Part shown: positions 35,533 to 47,700 of the stretch, piece by piece
How the letters are laid out: every line of letters starts with the position of its first letter
Position numbering within the stretch: the first letter of the stretch is position 1
Assembly (NCBI GenBank): GCA_949152475.1
Contig: OX424563.1
Coordinates: 38,016,120 to 38,080,119, forward strand
Direction: 5' to 3'
DNA: 64,000 bases
Origin: Terebella lapidaria
Taxonomy: Eukaryota > Annelida > Polychaeta > Terebellida > Terebellidae
The notes under the pieces: model-generated
The model's database searches: none
Told to the model about the DNA's origin: nothing
The model's input: the letters and a program-made list of their open reading frames with translations, nothing else
Program-made: the position numbers and the translations under genes

Positions 35533-38500
35533 GGTCTGTGTGACTGTGTGGTCTGTGTCACTGTGTGGTCTGTGTAACTGTGTGGTCAGTGTGGTCTGTG
35601 TGGTCAGTGTGGTCTGTGTGATCTGTGTAACTGTGTTTTCTGTGTGATTGTGTGGTCTGTGTGACTGTGTGGCCTGTGTAACTGTGTGGCCTGTGTGACT
35701 GTGTGGTCTGTGTGACTGTGTGGTCTGTGTGACTGTGTGGTCTGTGTAACTGTGTGGTCTGTGTAACTGTGTGGTCTGTGTGACTGTGTGATCTGTGTAA
35801 CTGTGTGGTCAGTGTAACTGTGTGGTCAGTGTTACTGTGTGGTCTGTGTGACTGTGTGGTCTGTGTGATTGTGTGGTCTGTGTGACTGTGTGGTCTGTGT
35901 AGCTGTGTGGTCTGTGTGGTCTGTGTGACTGAGTGGTCTGTGTGACTGTGTGGTCTGTGTGACTGTGTGGTCTGTGTGACTGTGTGGTCTGTGTTGGTCT
36001 GTGTAACTGTGTGGTCTGTGTGGTCTGTGTGACTGTGTGGTCTGTGTAACTGTGTGGTCTGTGTAACTGTTTAACGTGCCGTCTGTGTAACTGTGTGGTC
36101 TGTGTAACTGTGTGGTATGTGTGACTGTGTGATCTGTGTGAATGTATGATCTGTGTAGCTGTTTGGTCTGTGTAACTGTGTGGTCTGTGTGACTGTGTGG
36201 TCTGTGTGACTGTGTTGTCTGTGTAACTGTGTGGTCTGTGTAACTGTGTGGTCTGTGTAACTGTGTGGTCTGTGTGACTGTGATCTGTGTGAATGTATGA
36301 TCTGTGTAACTGTTTGGTCTGTGTAACTGTGTGGTCTGTGTGACTGTGTTGTCTGTGTAACTGTGTGGTCTGTGTAACTGTGTGGTCTGTGTGACTGTGT
36401 GGTCTGTGTGACTGTGTGGTCTGTGTAATTGTGTGGTCAGTGTGGTCTGTGTGATCTGTGTAACTGTGTGGTTTGTGTGACTGTGTTGTCTGTGTAACTG
36501 TGTGATCTGTGTAACTGTGTGGTCTGTGTGACTGTGTGGTCTGTGTCACTGTGTGGTCTGTGTCACTGTGTGGTCTGTGTAACTGTGTGGTCAGTGTGGT
36601 CTGTGTAACTGTGTGATCTGTGTAACTGTGTGGTCAGTGTGGTCTATGTGATCTGTGTAACTGTGTGGTCTGTGTAACTGTGTGGTCTGTGTAACTGTGT
36701 GGTCTGTGTGACTGTGTGGTCTGTGTGACTGTGTGACTGTGTGGTCTGTGTAACTGTGTGGTCTGTGTAACTGTGTGGTCTGTGTGACTGTGTGGTCTGT
36801 GTAGCTGTGTGGTCTGTGTGACTGTGTGGTCTGTGTGAGTGTTGTCTGTGTAACTGTGTGGTCTGTGTAACTGTGTGGTCTGTGTGACTCTGTGGTCTGT
36901 GTGACTGTGTGGTCTGTGTGACTGTGTGATCTGTGTAACTGTGTGGTCTGTGTAACTGTGTGGTCAGTGTAACTGTGTGGTCTGTGTAACTGTGTGGTCA
37001 GTGTGGTCTGTGTGGTCAGTGTGGTCTGTGTAATCTGTGTAACTGTGTGGTCTGTGTGGTCTGTGTAACTGTGTGGTCAGTGTGGTCTGTGTGATCTGTG
37101 TAACTGTGTGGTCTGTGTGACTGTGTGATCTGTGTAACTGTGTGGTCTGTGTGACTGTGTGATCTGTGTAACTGTGTGGTCAGTGTAACTGTGTGGTCTG
37201 TGTAACTGTGTGGTCAGTGTGGTCTGTGTGGTCAGTGTGGTCTGTGTAATCTGTGTAACTGTGTGGTCTGTGTAACTGTGTGGTCAGTGTGGTCTGTGTG
37301 ATCTGTGTAACTGTGTGGTCTGTGTAACTGTGTGGTCTGTGTGACTGTGTGGTCTGTGTAACTGTGTGGTCAGTGTGGTCTGTGTGATCTGTGTAACTGT
37401 GTGGTCTGTGTAACTGTGTGGTCTGTGTGACTGTGTGGTCTGTGTAACTGTGTGGTCTGTGTGACTGTGTGATCTGTGTAACTGTGTGGTCTGTGTGACT
37501 GTGTGATCTGTGTAACTGTGTGGTCTGTGTAACTGTGTGGTCAGTGTAACTGTGTGGTCTGTGTAACTGTGGTCAGTGTGACTGTGTGGTCTGTGTGACT
37601 GTGTGATCTGTGTAACTGTGTGGTCAGTGTAACTGTGTGGTCAGTGTGACTGTGTGGTCTATGTGACTGTGTGGTCTGTGTGACTGTGTGGTCTGTGTGA
37701 CTGTGTGGTCTGTGTGACTGTGTGATCTGTGTAACTGTGTGGTCAGTGTAACTGTGTGGTCAGTGTGACTGTGTGGTCTATGTGACTGTGTGGTCTGTGT
37801 GACTGTGTGGTCTGTGTGACTGTGTGGTCTGTGTGACTGTGTGCTCTGTGTAACTGTGTGGTCAGTGTAACTGTGTGGTCAGTGTGACTGTGTGGTCTAT
37901 GTGACTGTGTGGTCTGTGTGACTGTGTGGTCTGTGTGACTGTGTGGTCTGTGTAGCTGTGTGGTCTGTTTGGTCTGTGTGACTGTGTGGTCTGTGTAACT
38001 GTGTGGTCAGTGTAACTGTGTGGTCTGTGTAACTGTGTGGTCTGTGTAACTGTGTGGTCTGTGTGACTGTGTGATCTGTGTAACTGTGTGGTCAGTGTAA
38101 CTGTGTGGTCAGTGTGACTGTGTGGTCTGTGTGACTGTGTGGTCTGTGTGACTGTGTGGTCTGTGTAGCTGTGTGGTCTGTGTGTTCTGTGTGACTGTGT
38201 GGTCTGTGTGACTGTGTGGTCTGTGTAACTGTGTGACTGTGCAGTCTGTGTAACTGTGTGGTCTGTGTAACTGTGTTGTCTGTGTAACTGTGTGGTCAGT
38301 GTAACTGTGTGGTCTGTGTAACTGTGTGGTCTGTGTAACTGTGTGGTCAGTGTGGTCTGTGTGATCTGTGTAACTGTGTGGTCTGTGTAACTGTGTGGTC
38401 TGTGTGACTGTGTGATCTGTGTGGTCAGTGTAACTGTGTGGTCAGTGTGGTCTGTGTGATCTGTGTAACTGTGTGGTCAGTGTAACTGTGTGGTCAGTGT

Positions 38501-40645
38501 AACTGTGCAGTCTGTGTAACTGTGTGGTCTGTGTAACTGTGTGGTCAGTGTAACTGTGTGGTCTGTGTAACTGTGGTCTGTGTAACTGTGTGGTCAGTGT
38601 GGTCTGTGTGATCTGTGTAACTGTGTGGTTTGTGTGACTGTGTTGTCTGTGTAACTGTGTGATCTGTGTAACTGTGTGGTCTGTGTGACTGTGTGGTCTG
38701 TGTCACTGTGTGGTCTGTGTCACTGTGTGGTCTGTGTAACTGTGTGGTCTGTGTAACTGTGTGGTCTGTGTGACTGTGTGGTCTGTGTGACTGTGTGACT
38801 GTGTGGTCTGTGTAACTGTGTGGTCTGTGTAACTGTGTGGTCTGTGTGACTGTGTGGTCTGTGTAGCTGTGTGGTCTGTGTGACTGTGTGGTCTGTGTGA
38901 GTGTTGTCTGTGTAACTGTGTGGTCTGTGTAACTGTGTGGTCTGTGTGACTCTGTGGTCTGTGTGACTGTGTGGTCTGTGTGACTGTGTGATCTGTGTAA
39001 CTGTGTGGTCTGTGTAACTGTGTGGTCAGTGTAACTGTGTGGTCTGTGTAACTGTGTGGTCAGTGTGGTCTGTGTGGTCAGTGTGGTCTGTGTAATCTGT
39101 GTAACTGTGTGGTCTGTGTAACTGTGTGGTCTGTGTAACTGTGTGGTCAGTGTGGTCTGTGTGATCTGTGTAACTGTGTGGTCTGTGTGACTGTGTGATC
39201 TGTGTAACTGTGTGGTCTGTGTGACTGTGTGATCTGTGTAACTGTGTGGTCAGTGTAACTGTGTGGTCTGTGTAACTGTGTGGTCAGTGTGGTCTGTGTG
39301 GTCAGTGTGGTCTGTGTAATCTGTGTAACTGTGTGGTCTGTGTAACTGTGTGGTCAGTGTGGTCTGTGTGATCTGTGTAACTGTGTGGTCTGTGTGACTG
39401 TGTGGTCTGTGTAACTGTGTGGTCAGTGTGGTCTGTGTGATCTGTGTAACTGTGTGGTCTGTGTAACTGTGTGGTCTGTGTGACTGTGTGGTCTGTGTAA
39501 CTGTGTGGTCTGTGTGACTGTGTGATCTGTGTAACTGTGTGGTCTGTGTGACTGTGTGATCTGTGTAACTGTGTGGTCTGTGTAACTGTGTGGTCAGTGT
39601 AACTGTGTGGTCTGTGTAACTGTGGTCAGTGTGACTGTGTGGTCTGTGTGACTGTGTGATCTGTGTAACTGTGTGGTCAGTGTAACTGTGTGGTCAGTGT
39701 GACTGTGTGGTCTATGTGACTGTGTGGTCTGTGTGACTGTGTGGTCTGTGTGACTGTGTGGTCTGTGTGACTGTGTGGTCTGTGTGACTGTGTGATCTGT
39801 GTAACTGTGTGGTCAGTGTAACTGTGTGGTCAGTGTGACTGTGTGGTCTATGTGACTGTGTGGTCTGTGTGACTGTGTGGTCTGTGTGACTGTGTGGTCT
39901 GTGTGACTGTGTGCTCTGTGTAACTGTGTGACTGTGCAGTCTGTGTAACTGTGTGGTCAGTGTAACTGTGTGGTCAGTGTGACTGTGTGGTCTATGTGAC
40001 TGTGTGGTCTGTGTGACTGTGTGGTCTGTGTGACTGTGTGGTCTGTGTAGCTGTGTGGTCTGTTTGGTCTGTGTGACTGTGTGGTCTGTGTAACTGTGTG
40101 GTCAGTGTAACTGTGTGGTCTGTGTAACTGTGTGGTCTGTGTAACTGTGTGGTCTGTGTGACTGTGTGATCTGTGTAACTGTGTGGTCAGTGTAACTGTG
40201 TGGTCAGTGTGACTGTGTGGTCTGTGTGACTGTGTGGTCTGTGTGACTGTGTGGTCTGTGTAGCTGTGTGGTCTGTGTGTTCTGTGTGACTGTGTGGTCT
40301 GTGTGACTGTGTGGTCTGTGTAACTGTGTGACTGTGCAGTCTGTGTAACTGTGTGGTCTGTGTAACTGTGTTGTCTGTGTAACTGTGTGGTCAGTGTAAC
40401 TGTGTGGTCTGTGTAACTGTGTGGTCTGTGTAACTGTGTGGTCAGTGTGGTCTGTGTGATCTGTGTAACTGTGTGGTCTGTGTAACTGTGTGGTCTGTGT
40501 GACTGTGTGATCTGTGTGGTCAGTGTAACTGTGTGGTCAGTGTGGTCTGTGTGATCTGTGTAACTGTGTGGTCTGTGTAACGGTGTGGTCTGTGTGACTG
40601 TGTGGTCTGTGTAACTGTGTGGTCTGTGTGATCTGTGTAACTGTG
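35337..40645. repeat. 5-kb higher-order block, copy 3
   Basis: This block corresponds to 21,589-27,064 (TTTT 21,888 to 35,636). Its two GAGTGTTG marks at 36,837 and 38,899 are 2,062 bp apart. It is shorter than its relatives because it lacks the GGTCTATGTGATCTG-bearing run after the paired TGTCAC variants near 38,705, and because it joins the TTTT landmark at 40,646 only 65 bp after AACGG (186 bp at 26,878-27,064). The join at about 40,620-40,646 is a duplication junction. Confidence 0.83.
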
Positions 40646-43600
40646 TTTTCTGTGTGATTGTGTGGTCTGTGTGACTGTGTGGCCTGTGTAACTGTGTGGC
40701 CTGTGTAACTGTGTGATCTGTGTAACTGTGTGGTCAGTGTAACTGTGTGGTCAGTGTGACTGTGTGGTCTAAGTGACTGTGTGGTCTGTGTGACTGTGTG
40801 GTCTGTGTGACTGTGTGGTCTGTGTGACTGTGTGATCTGTGTAACTGTGTGGTCAGTGTAACTTTGTGGTCAGTGTGTCTGTGTGGTCTATGTGACTGTG
40901 TGGTCTGTGTGACTGTGTGGTCTGTGTGACTGTGTGGTCTGTGTGACTGTGTGATCTGTGTAACTGTGTGGTCAGTGTAACTGTGTGGTCAGTGTGACTG
41001 TGTGGTCTATGTGACTGTGTGGTCTGTGTGACTGTGTGGTCTGTGTGACTGTGTGGTCTGTGTAGCTGTGTGGTCTGTTTGGTCTGTGTGACTGTGTGGT
41101 CTGTGTAACTGTGTGGTCAGTGTAACTGTGTGGTCTGTGTAACTGTGTGGTCTGTGTAACTGTGTGGTCTGTGTGACTGTGTGATCTGTGTAACTGTGTG
41201 GTCAGTGTAACTGTGTGGTCAGTGTGACTGTGTGGTCTGTGTGACTGTGTGGTCTGTGTGACTGTGTGGTCTGTGTAGCTGTGTGGTCCGTTTGGTCTGT
41301 GTGACTGTGTGGTCTGTGTAACTGTGTGGTCAGTGTAGCTGTGTGGTCTGTGTGTTCTGTGTGACTGTGTGGTCTGTGTGACTGTGTGGTCTGTGTAACT
41401 GTGTGACTGTGCAGTCTGTGTAACTGTGTGGTCTGTGTAACTGTGTTGTCTGTGTAACTGTGTGGTCAGTGTAACTGTGTGGTCTGTGTAACTGTGTGGT
41501 CTGTGTAACTGTGTGGTCAGTGTGGTCTGTGTGATCTGTGTAACTGTGTGGTCTGTGTAACTGTGTGGTCTGTGTGACTGTGTGATCTGTGTGGTCAGTG
41601 TAACTGTGTGGTCAGTGTGGTCTGTGTGATCTGTGTAACTGTGTGGTCTGTGTAACGGTGTGGTCTGTGTGACTGTGTGGTCTGTGTAACTGTGTGGTCT
41701 GTGTGATCTGTGTAACTGTGTGGTCTGTGTAACTGTGTGGTCTGTGTGACTGTGTGGTTTGTGTAACTGTGTGGTCTGTGTAACTGTGTGGTCAGTGTGG
41801 TCTGTGTGGTCAGTGTGGTCTGTGTGATCTGTGTAACTGTGTTTTCTGTGTGATTGTGTGGTCTGTGTGACTGTGTGGCCTGTGTAACTGTGTGGCCTGT
41901 GTAACTGTGTGGTCTGTGTAACTGTGTGGTCTGTGTGACTGTGTGGTCTGTGTGACTGTGTGGTCTGTGTGACTGTGTGGTCTGTGTAACTGTGTGGTCT
42001 GTGTGACTGTGTGATCTGTGTAACTGTGTGGTCAGTGTAACTGTGTGGTCAGTGTGACTGTGTGGTCTGTGTGACTGTGTGGTCTGTGTGACTGTGTGGT
42101 CTGTGTGACTGTGTGGTCTGTGTAGCTGTGTGGTCTGTGTGGTCTGTGTGACTGTGTGGTCTGTGTGACTGTGTGGTCTGTGTAACAGTGTGACTGTGCA
42201 GTCTGTGTAACTGTGTGGTCTGTGTAACTGTGTGGTCTGTGTAACTGTGTGGTCAGTGTAACTGTGTGGTCTGTGTACCTGTGTGGTCTGTGTAACTGTG
42301 TGGTCAGTGTGGTCTGTGTGATCTGTGTAACTGTGTTTTCTGTGTGATTGTGTGGTCTGTGTGACTGTGTGGCCTGTGTAACTGTGTGGCCTGTGTGACT
42401 GTGTGGTCTGTGTAACTGTGTGGTCTGTGTGACTGTGTGGTCTGTGTGACTGTGTGGTCTGTGTAACTGTGTGGTCTGTGTAACTGTGTGGTCTGTGTGA
42501 TTGTGTGATCTGTGTAACTGTGTGGTCAGTGTAACTGTGTGGTCAGTGTGACTGTGTGGTCTGTGTGACTGTGTGGTCTGTGTGACTGTGTGGTCTGTGT
42601 GACTGTGTGGTCTGTGTAGCTGTGTGGTCTGTGTGGTCTGTGTGACTGTGTGGTCTGTGTGACTGTGTGGTCTGTGTAACTGTGTGGTCAGTGTGGTCTG
42701 TGTGATCTGTGTAACTGTGTGGTCTGTGTGACTGAGTGGTCTGTGTGACTGTGTGGTCTGTGTGACTGTGTGGTCTGTGTTGGTCTGTGTAACTGTGTGG
42801 TCTGTGTAACTGTGTGGTCTGTGTGGTCTGTGTGACTGTGTGGTCTGTGTGACTGTGTGGTCTGTGTAACTGTGTGACTGTGCAGTCTGTGTAACTGTGT
42901 GGTCTGTGTAACTGTGTGGTCTGTGTAACTGTGTGGTCAGTGTAACTGTGTGGTCTGTGTAACTGTGGTCTGTGTAACTGTGTGGTCAGTGTGGTCTGTG
43001 TGATCTGTGTAACTGTGTGGTCTGTGTAACTGTGTGGTCTGTGTAACTGTGTGATCTGTGTAACTGTGTGGTCAGTGTAACTGTGTGGTCAGTGTGGTCT
43101 GTGTGATCTGTGTAACTGTGTGGTCTGTGTAACTGTGTGGTCTGTGTGACTGTGTGGTCTGTGTCACTGTGTGGTCAGTGTGGTCTGTGTGATCTGTGTA
43201 ACTGTGTGGTCTGTGTAACTGTGTGGTCTGTGTAACTGTGTGGTCAGTGTGGTCTGTGTGATCTGTGTAACTGTGTGGTCTGTGTAACTGTGTGGTCTGT
43301 GTAACTGTGTGATCTGTGTAACTGTGTGGTCAGTGTAACTGTGTGGTCAGTGTGGTCTGTGTGATCTGTGTAACTGTGTGGTCTGTGTAACTGTGTGGTC
43401 TGTGTAACTGTGTGATCTGTGTAACTGTGTGGTCAGTGTAACTGTGTGGTCAGTGTGGTCTGTGTGATCTGTGTAACTGTGTGGTCTGTGTAACTGTGTG
43501 GTCTGTGTGAATGTGTGGTCTGTGTAACTGTGTGGTCAGTGTGGTCTGTGTGATCTGTGTAACTGTGTGGTTTGTGTGACTGTGTGATCTGTCTAACTGT

Positions 43601-43910
43601 GTGGTCTGTGTAACTGTGTGGTCTGTGTGACTGTGTGGTCTGTGTCACTGTGTGGTCTGTGTAACTGTGTGGTCAGTGTGGTCTGTGTGGTCAGTGTGGT
43701 CTGTGTGATCTGTGTAACTGTGTTTTCTGTGTGATTGTGTGGTCTGTGTGACTGTGTGGCCTGTGTAACTGTGTGGCCTGTGTGACTGTGTGGTCTGTGT
43801 AACTGTGTGGTCTGTGTGACTGTGTGATCTGTGTAACTGTGTGGTCAGTGTAACTGTGTGGTCAGTGTGACTGTGTGGTCTGTGTGACTGTGTGGTCTGT
43901 GTGACTGTGT

Positions 43911-44783
43911 GGTCTGTGTGACTGTGTGGTCTGTGTAGCTGTGTGGTCTGTGTGGTCTGTGTGACTGTGTGGTCTGTGTGACTGTGTGGTCTGTGTCACT
44001 GTGTAACTGTGTGGTCTGTGTAACTGTGTGGTCTGTGTAACTGTGTGGTCTGTGTGACTGTGTGGTCAGTGTAACTGTGTGGTCTGTGTAACTGTGTGGT
44101 CTGTGTAACTGTGTGGTCAGTGTGGTCTGTGTGATCTGTGTAACTGTGTGGTCTGTGTAACTGTGTGGTCTGTGTAACTGTGTGATCTGTGTAACTGTAT
44201 GGTCAGTGTAACTGTGTGGTCAGTGTGGTCTGTGTGATCTGTGTAACTGTGTGGTCTGTGTAACTGTGTGGTCTGTGTGAATGTGTGGTCTGTGTAACTG
44301 TGTGGTCAGTGTGGTCTGTGTGATCTGTGTAACTGTGTGGTCTGTGTAACTGTGTGGTCTGTGTGACTGTGTGGTCTGTGTAGCTGTGTGGTCTGTGTGG
44401 TCTGTGTGACTGTGTGGTCTGTGTGACTGTGTGGTCTGTGTCACTGTGTAACTGTGTGGTCTGTGTAACTGTGTGGTCTGTGTAACTGTGTGGTCTGTGT
44501 GACTGTGTGGTCAGTGTAACTGTGTGGTCTGTGTAACTGTGTGGTCTGTGTAACTGTGTGGTCAGTGTGGTCTGTGTGATCTGTGTAACTGTGTGGTCTG
44601 TGTAACTGTGTGGTCTGTGTAACTGTGTGGTCAGTGTAACTGTGTGGTCAGTGTGGTCTGTGTGATCTGTGTAACTGTGTGGTCTGTGTAACTGTGTGGT
44701 CTGTGTGAATGTGTGGTCTGTGTAACTGTGTGGTCAGTGTGGTCTGTGTGATCTGTGTAACTGTGTGGTCTGTGTAACTGTGT
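43911..44783. repeat. 445/428-bp local tandem pair, in copy 2 of the 9,251-bp unit
   Basis: This is the exact counterpart, 9,251 bp downstream, of the pair at 34,660-35,532, with the same 17-bp deficit in the right copy. Its presence in both 9,251-bp units and absence from the 21-kb and 55-kb relatives shows that it arose before the 9,251-bp duplication. Confidence 0.87.
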
Positions 44784-47700
44784 GGTCTGTGTGACTGTGT
44801 GGTCTGTGTCACTGTGTGGTCTGTGTAACTGTGTGGTCAGTGTGGTCTGTGTGGTCAGTGTGGTCTGTGTGATCTGTGTAACTGTGTTTTCTGTGTGATT
44901 GTGTGGTCTGTGTGACTGTGTGGCCTGTGTAACTGTGTGGCCTGTGTGACTGTGTGGTCTGTGTGACTGTGTGGTCTGTGTGACTGTGTGGTCTGTGTAA
45001 CTGTGTGGTCTGTGTAACTGTGTGGTCTGTGTGACTGTGTGATCTGTGTAACTGTGTGGTCAGTGTAACTGTGTGGTCAGTGTTACTGTGTGGTCTGTGT
45101 GACTGTGTGGTCTGTGTGATTGTGTGGTCTGTGTGACTGTGTGGTCTGTGTAGCTGTGTGGTCTGTGTGGTCTGTGTGACTGAGTGGTCTGTGTGACTGT
45201 GTGGTCTGTGTGACTGTGTGGTCTGTGTGACTGTGTGGTCTGTGTTGGTCTGTGTAACTGTGTGGTCTGTGTGGTCTGTGTGACTGTGTGGTCTGTGTAA
45301 CTGTGTGGTCTGTGTAACTGTTTAACGTGCCGTCTGTGTAACTGTGTGGTCTGTGTAACTGTGTGGTATGTGTGACTGTGTGATCTGTGTGAATGTATGA
45401 TCTGTGTAGCTGTTTGGTCTGTGTAACTGTGTGGTCTGTGTGACTGTGTGGTCTGTGTGACTGTGTTGTCTGTGTAACTGTGTGGTCTGTGTAACTGTGT
45501 GGTCTGTGTAACTGTGTGGTCTGTGTGACTGTGATCTGTGTGAATGTATGATCTGTGTAACTGTTTGGTCTGTGTAACTGTGTGGTCTGTGTGACTGTGT
45601 TGTCTGTGTAACTGTGTGGTCTGTGTAACTGTGTGGTCTGTGTGACTGTGTGGTCTGTGTGACTGTGTGGTCTGTGTAATTGTGTGGTCAGTGTGGTCTG
45701 TGTGATCTGTGTAACTGTGTGGTTTGTGTGACTGTGTTGTCTGTGTAACTGTGTGATCTGTGTAACTGTGTGGTCTGTGTGACTGTGTGGTCTGTGTCAC
45801 TGTGTGGTCTGTGTCACTGTGTGGTCTGTGTAACTGTGTGGTCAGTGTGGTCTGTGTAACTGTGTGATCTGTGTAACTGTGTGGTCAGTGTGGTCTATGT
45901 GATCTGTGTAACTGTGTGGTCTGTGTAACTGTGTGGTCTGTGTAACTGTGTGGTCTGTGTGACTGTGTGGTCTGTGTGACTGTGTGACTGTGTGGTCTGT
46001 GTAACTGTGTGGTCTGTGTAACTGTGTGGTCTGTGTGACTGTGTGGTCTGTGTAGCTGTGTGGTCTGTGTGACTGTGTGGTCTGTGTGAGTGTTGTCTGT
46101 GTAACTGTGTGGTCTGTGTAACTGTGTGGTCTGTGTGACTCTGTGGTCTGTGTGACTGTGTGGTCTGTGTGACTGTGTGATCTGTGTAACTGTGTGGTCT
46201 GTGTAACTGTGTGGTCAGTGTAACTGTGTGGTCTGTGTAACTGTGTGGTCAGTGTGGTCTGTGTGGTCAGTGTGGTCTGTGTAATCTGTGTAACTGTGTG
46301 GTCTGTGTGGTCTGTGTAACTGTGTGGTCAGTGTGGTCTGTGTGATCTGTGTAACTGTGTGGTCTGTGTGACTGTGTGATCTGTGTAACTGTGTGGTCTG
46401 TGTGACTGTGTGATCTGTGTAACTGTGTGGTCAGTGTAACTGTGTGGTCTGTGTAACTGTGTGGTCAGTGTGGTCTGTGTGGTCAGTGTGGTCTGTGTAA
46501 TCTGTGTAACTGTGTGGTCTGTGTAACTGTGTGGTCAGTGTGGTCTGTGTGATCTGTGTAACTGTGTGGTCTGTGTAACTGTGTGGTCTGTGTGACTGTG
46601 TGGTCTGTGTAACTGTGTGGTCAGTGTGGTCTGTGTGATCTGTGTAACTGTGTGGTCTGTGTAACTGTGTGGTCTGTGTGACTGTGTGGTCTGTGTAACT
46701 GTGTGGTCTGTGTGACTGTGTGATCTGTGTAACTGTGTGGTCTGTGTGACTGTGTGATCTGTGTAACTGTGTGGTCTGTGTAACTGTGTGGTCAGTGTAA
46801 CTGTGTGGTCTGTGTAACTGTGGTCAGTGTGACTGTGTGGTCTGTGTGACTGTGTGATCTGTGTAACTGTGTGGTCAGTGTAACTGTGTGGTCAGTGTGA
46901 CTGTGTGGTCTATGTGACTGTGTGGTCTGTGTGACTGTGTGGTCTGTGTGACTGTGTGGTCTGTGTGACTGTGTGATCTGTGTAACTGTGTGGTCAGTGT
47001 AACTGTGTGGTCAGTGTGACTGTGTGGTCTATGTGACTGTGTGGTCTGTGTGACTGTGTGGTCTGTGTGACTGTGTGGTCTGTGTGACTGTGTGCTCTGT
47101 GTAACTGTGTGGTCAGTGTAACTGTGTGGTCAGTGTGACTGTGTGGTCTATGTGACTGTGTGGTCTGTGTGACTGTGTGGTCTGTGTGACTGTGTGGTCT
47201 GTGTAGCTGTGTGGTCTGTTTGGTCTGTGTGACTGTGTGGTCTGTGTAACTGTGTGGTCAGTGTAACTGTGTGGTCTGTGTAACTGTGTGGTCTGTGTAA
47301 CTGTGTGGTCTGTGTGACTGTGTGATCTGTGTAACTGTGTGGTCAGTGTAACTGTGTGGTCAGTGTGACTGTGTGGTCTGTGTGACTGTGTGGTCTGTGT
47401 GACTGTGTGGTCTGTGTAGCTGTGTGGTCTGTGTGTTCTGTGTGACTGTGTGGTCTGTGTGACTGTGTGGTCTGTGTAACTGTGTGACTGTGCAGTCTGT
47501 GTAACTGTGTGGTCTGTGTAACTGTGTTGTCTGTGTAACTGTGTGGTCAGTGTAACTGTGTGGTCTGTGTAACTGTGTGGTCTGTGTAACTGTGTGGTCA
47601 GTGTGGTCTGTGTGATCTGTGTAACTGTGTGGTCTGTGTAACTGTGTGGTCTGTGTGACTGTGTGATCTGTGTGGTCAGTGTAACTGTGTGGTCAGTGTG

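Larger units (their letters stand above)
16131..40645. repeat. left copy of the 24.5-kb tandem duplication
   Basis: This is the partner of the segment starting at 40,646. Its left limit is set by divergence just upstream of TTTT at 16,131: GGTCAGTGTGGTCTGTGT precedes GATCTGTGT here, but not at 40,646 or 49,897. Its right end at 40,645 is the breakpoint where the block-type sequence joins a TTTT unit abruptly. It contains the 1,315-bp pair, 5-kb block copies 2 and 3, and the private 1,143-bp pair. Confidence 0.8.
33560..42810. repeat. 9,251-bp higher-order unit, copy 1
   Basis: This is the left copy of a near-identical tandem duplication. TTTT landmarks at 34,472, 35,636, 40,646, 41,842 and 42,336 recur exactly 9,251 bp later at 43,723, 44,887, 49,897, 51,093 and 51,587. 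The unit begins just after CTGTTCAG (33,546) and ends just after TGTGTTGGTCTG (42,780). It contains a private AACGTGCCGTCTG (two CpG, 36,075 and 36,080) in place of the usual AACTGTGTCGTCTG, shared only with copy 2. Confidence 0.93.
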
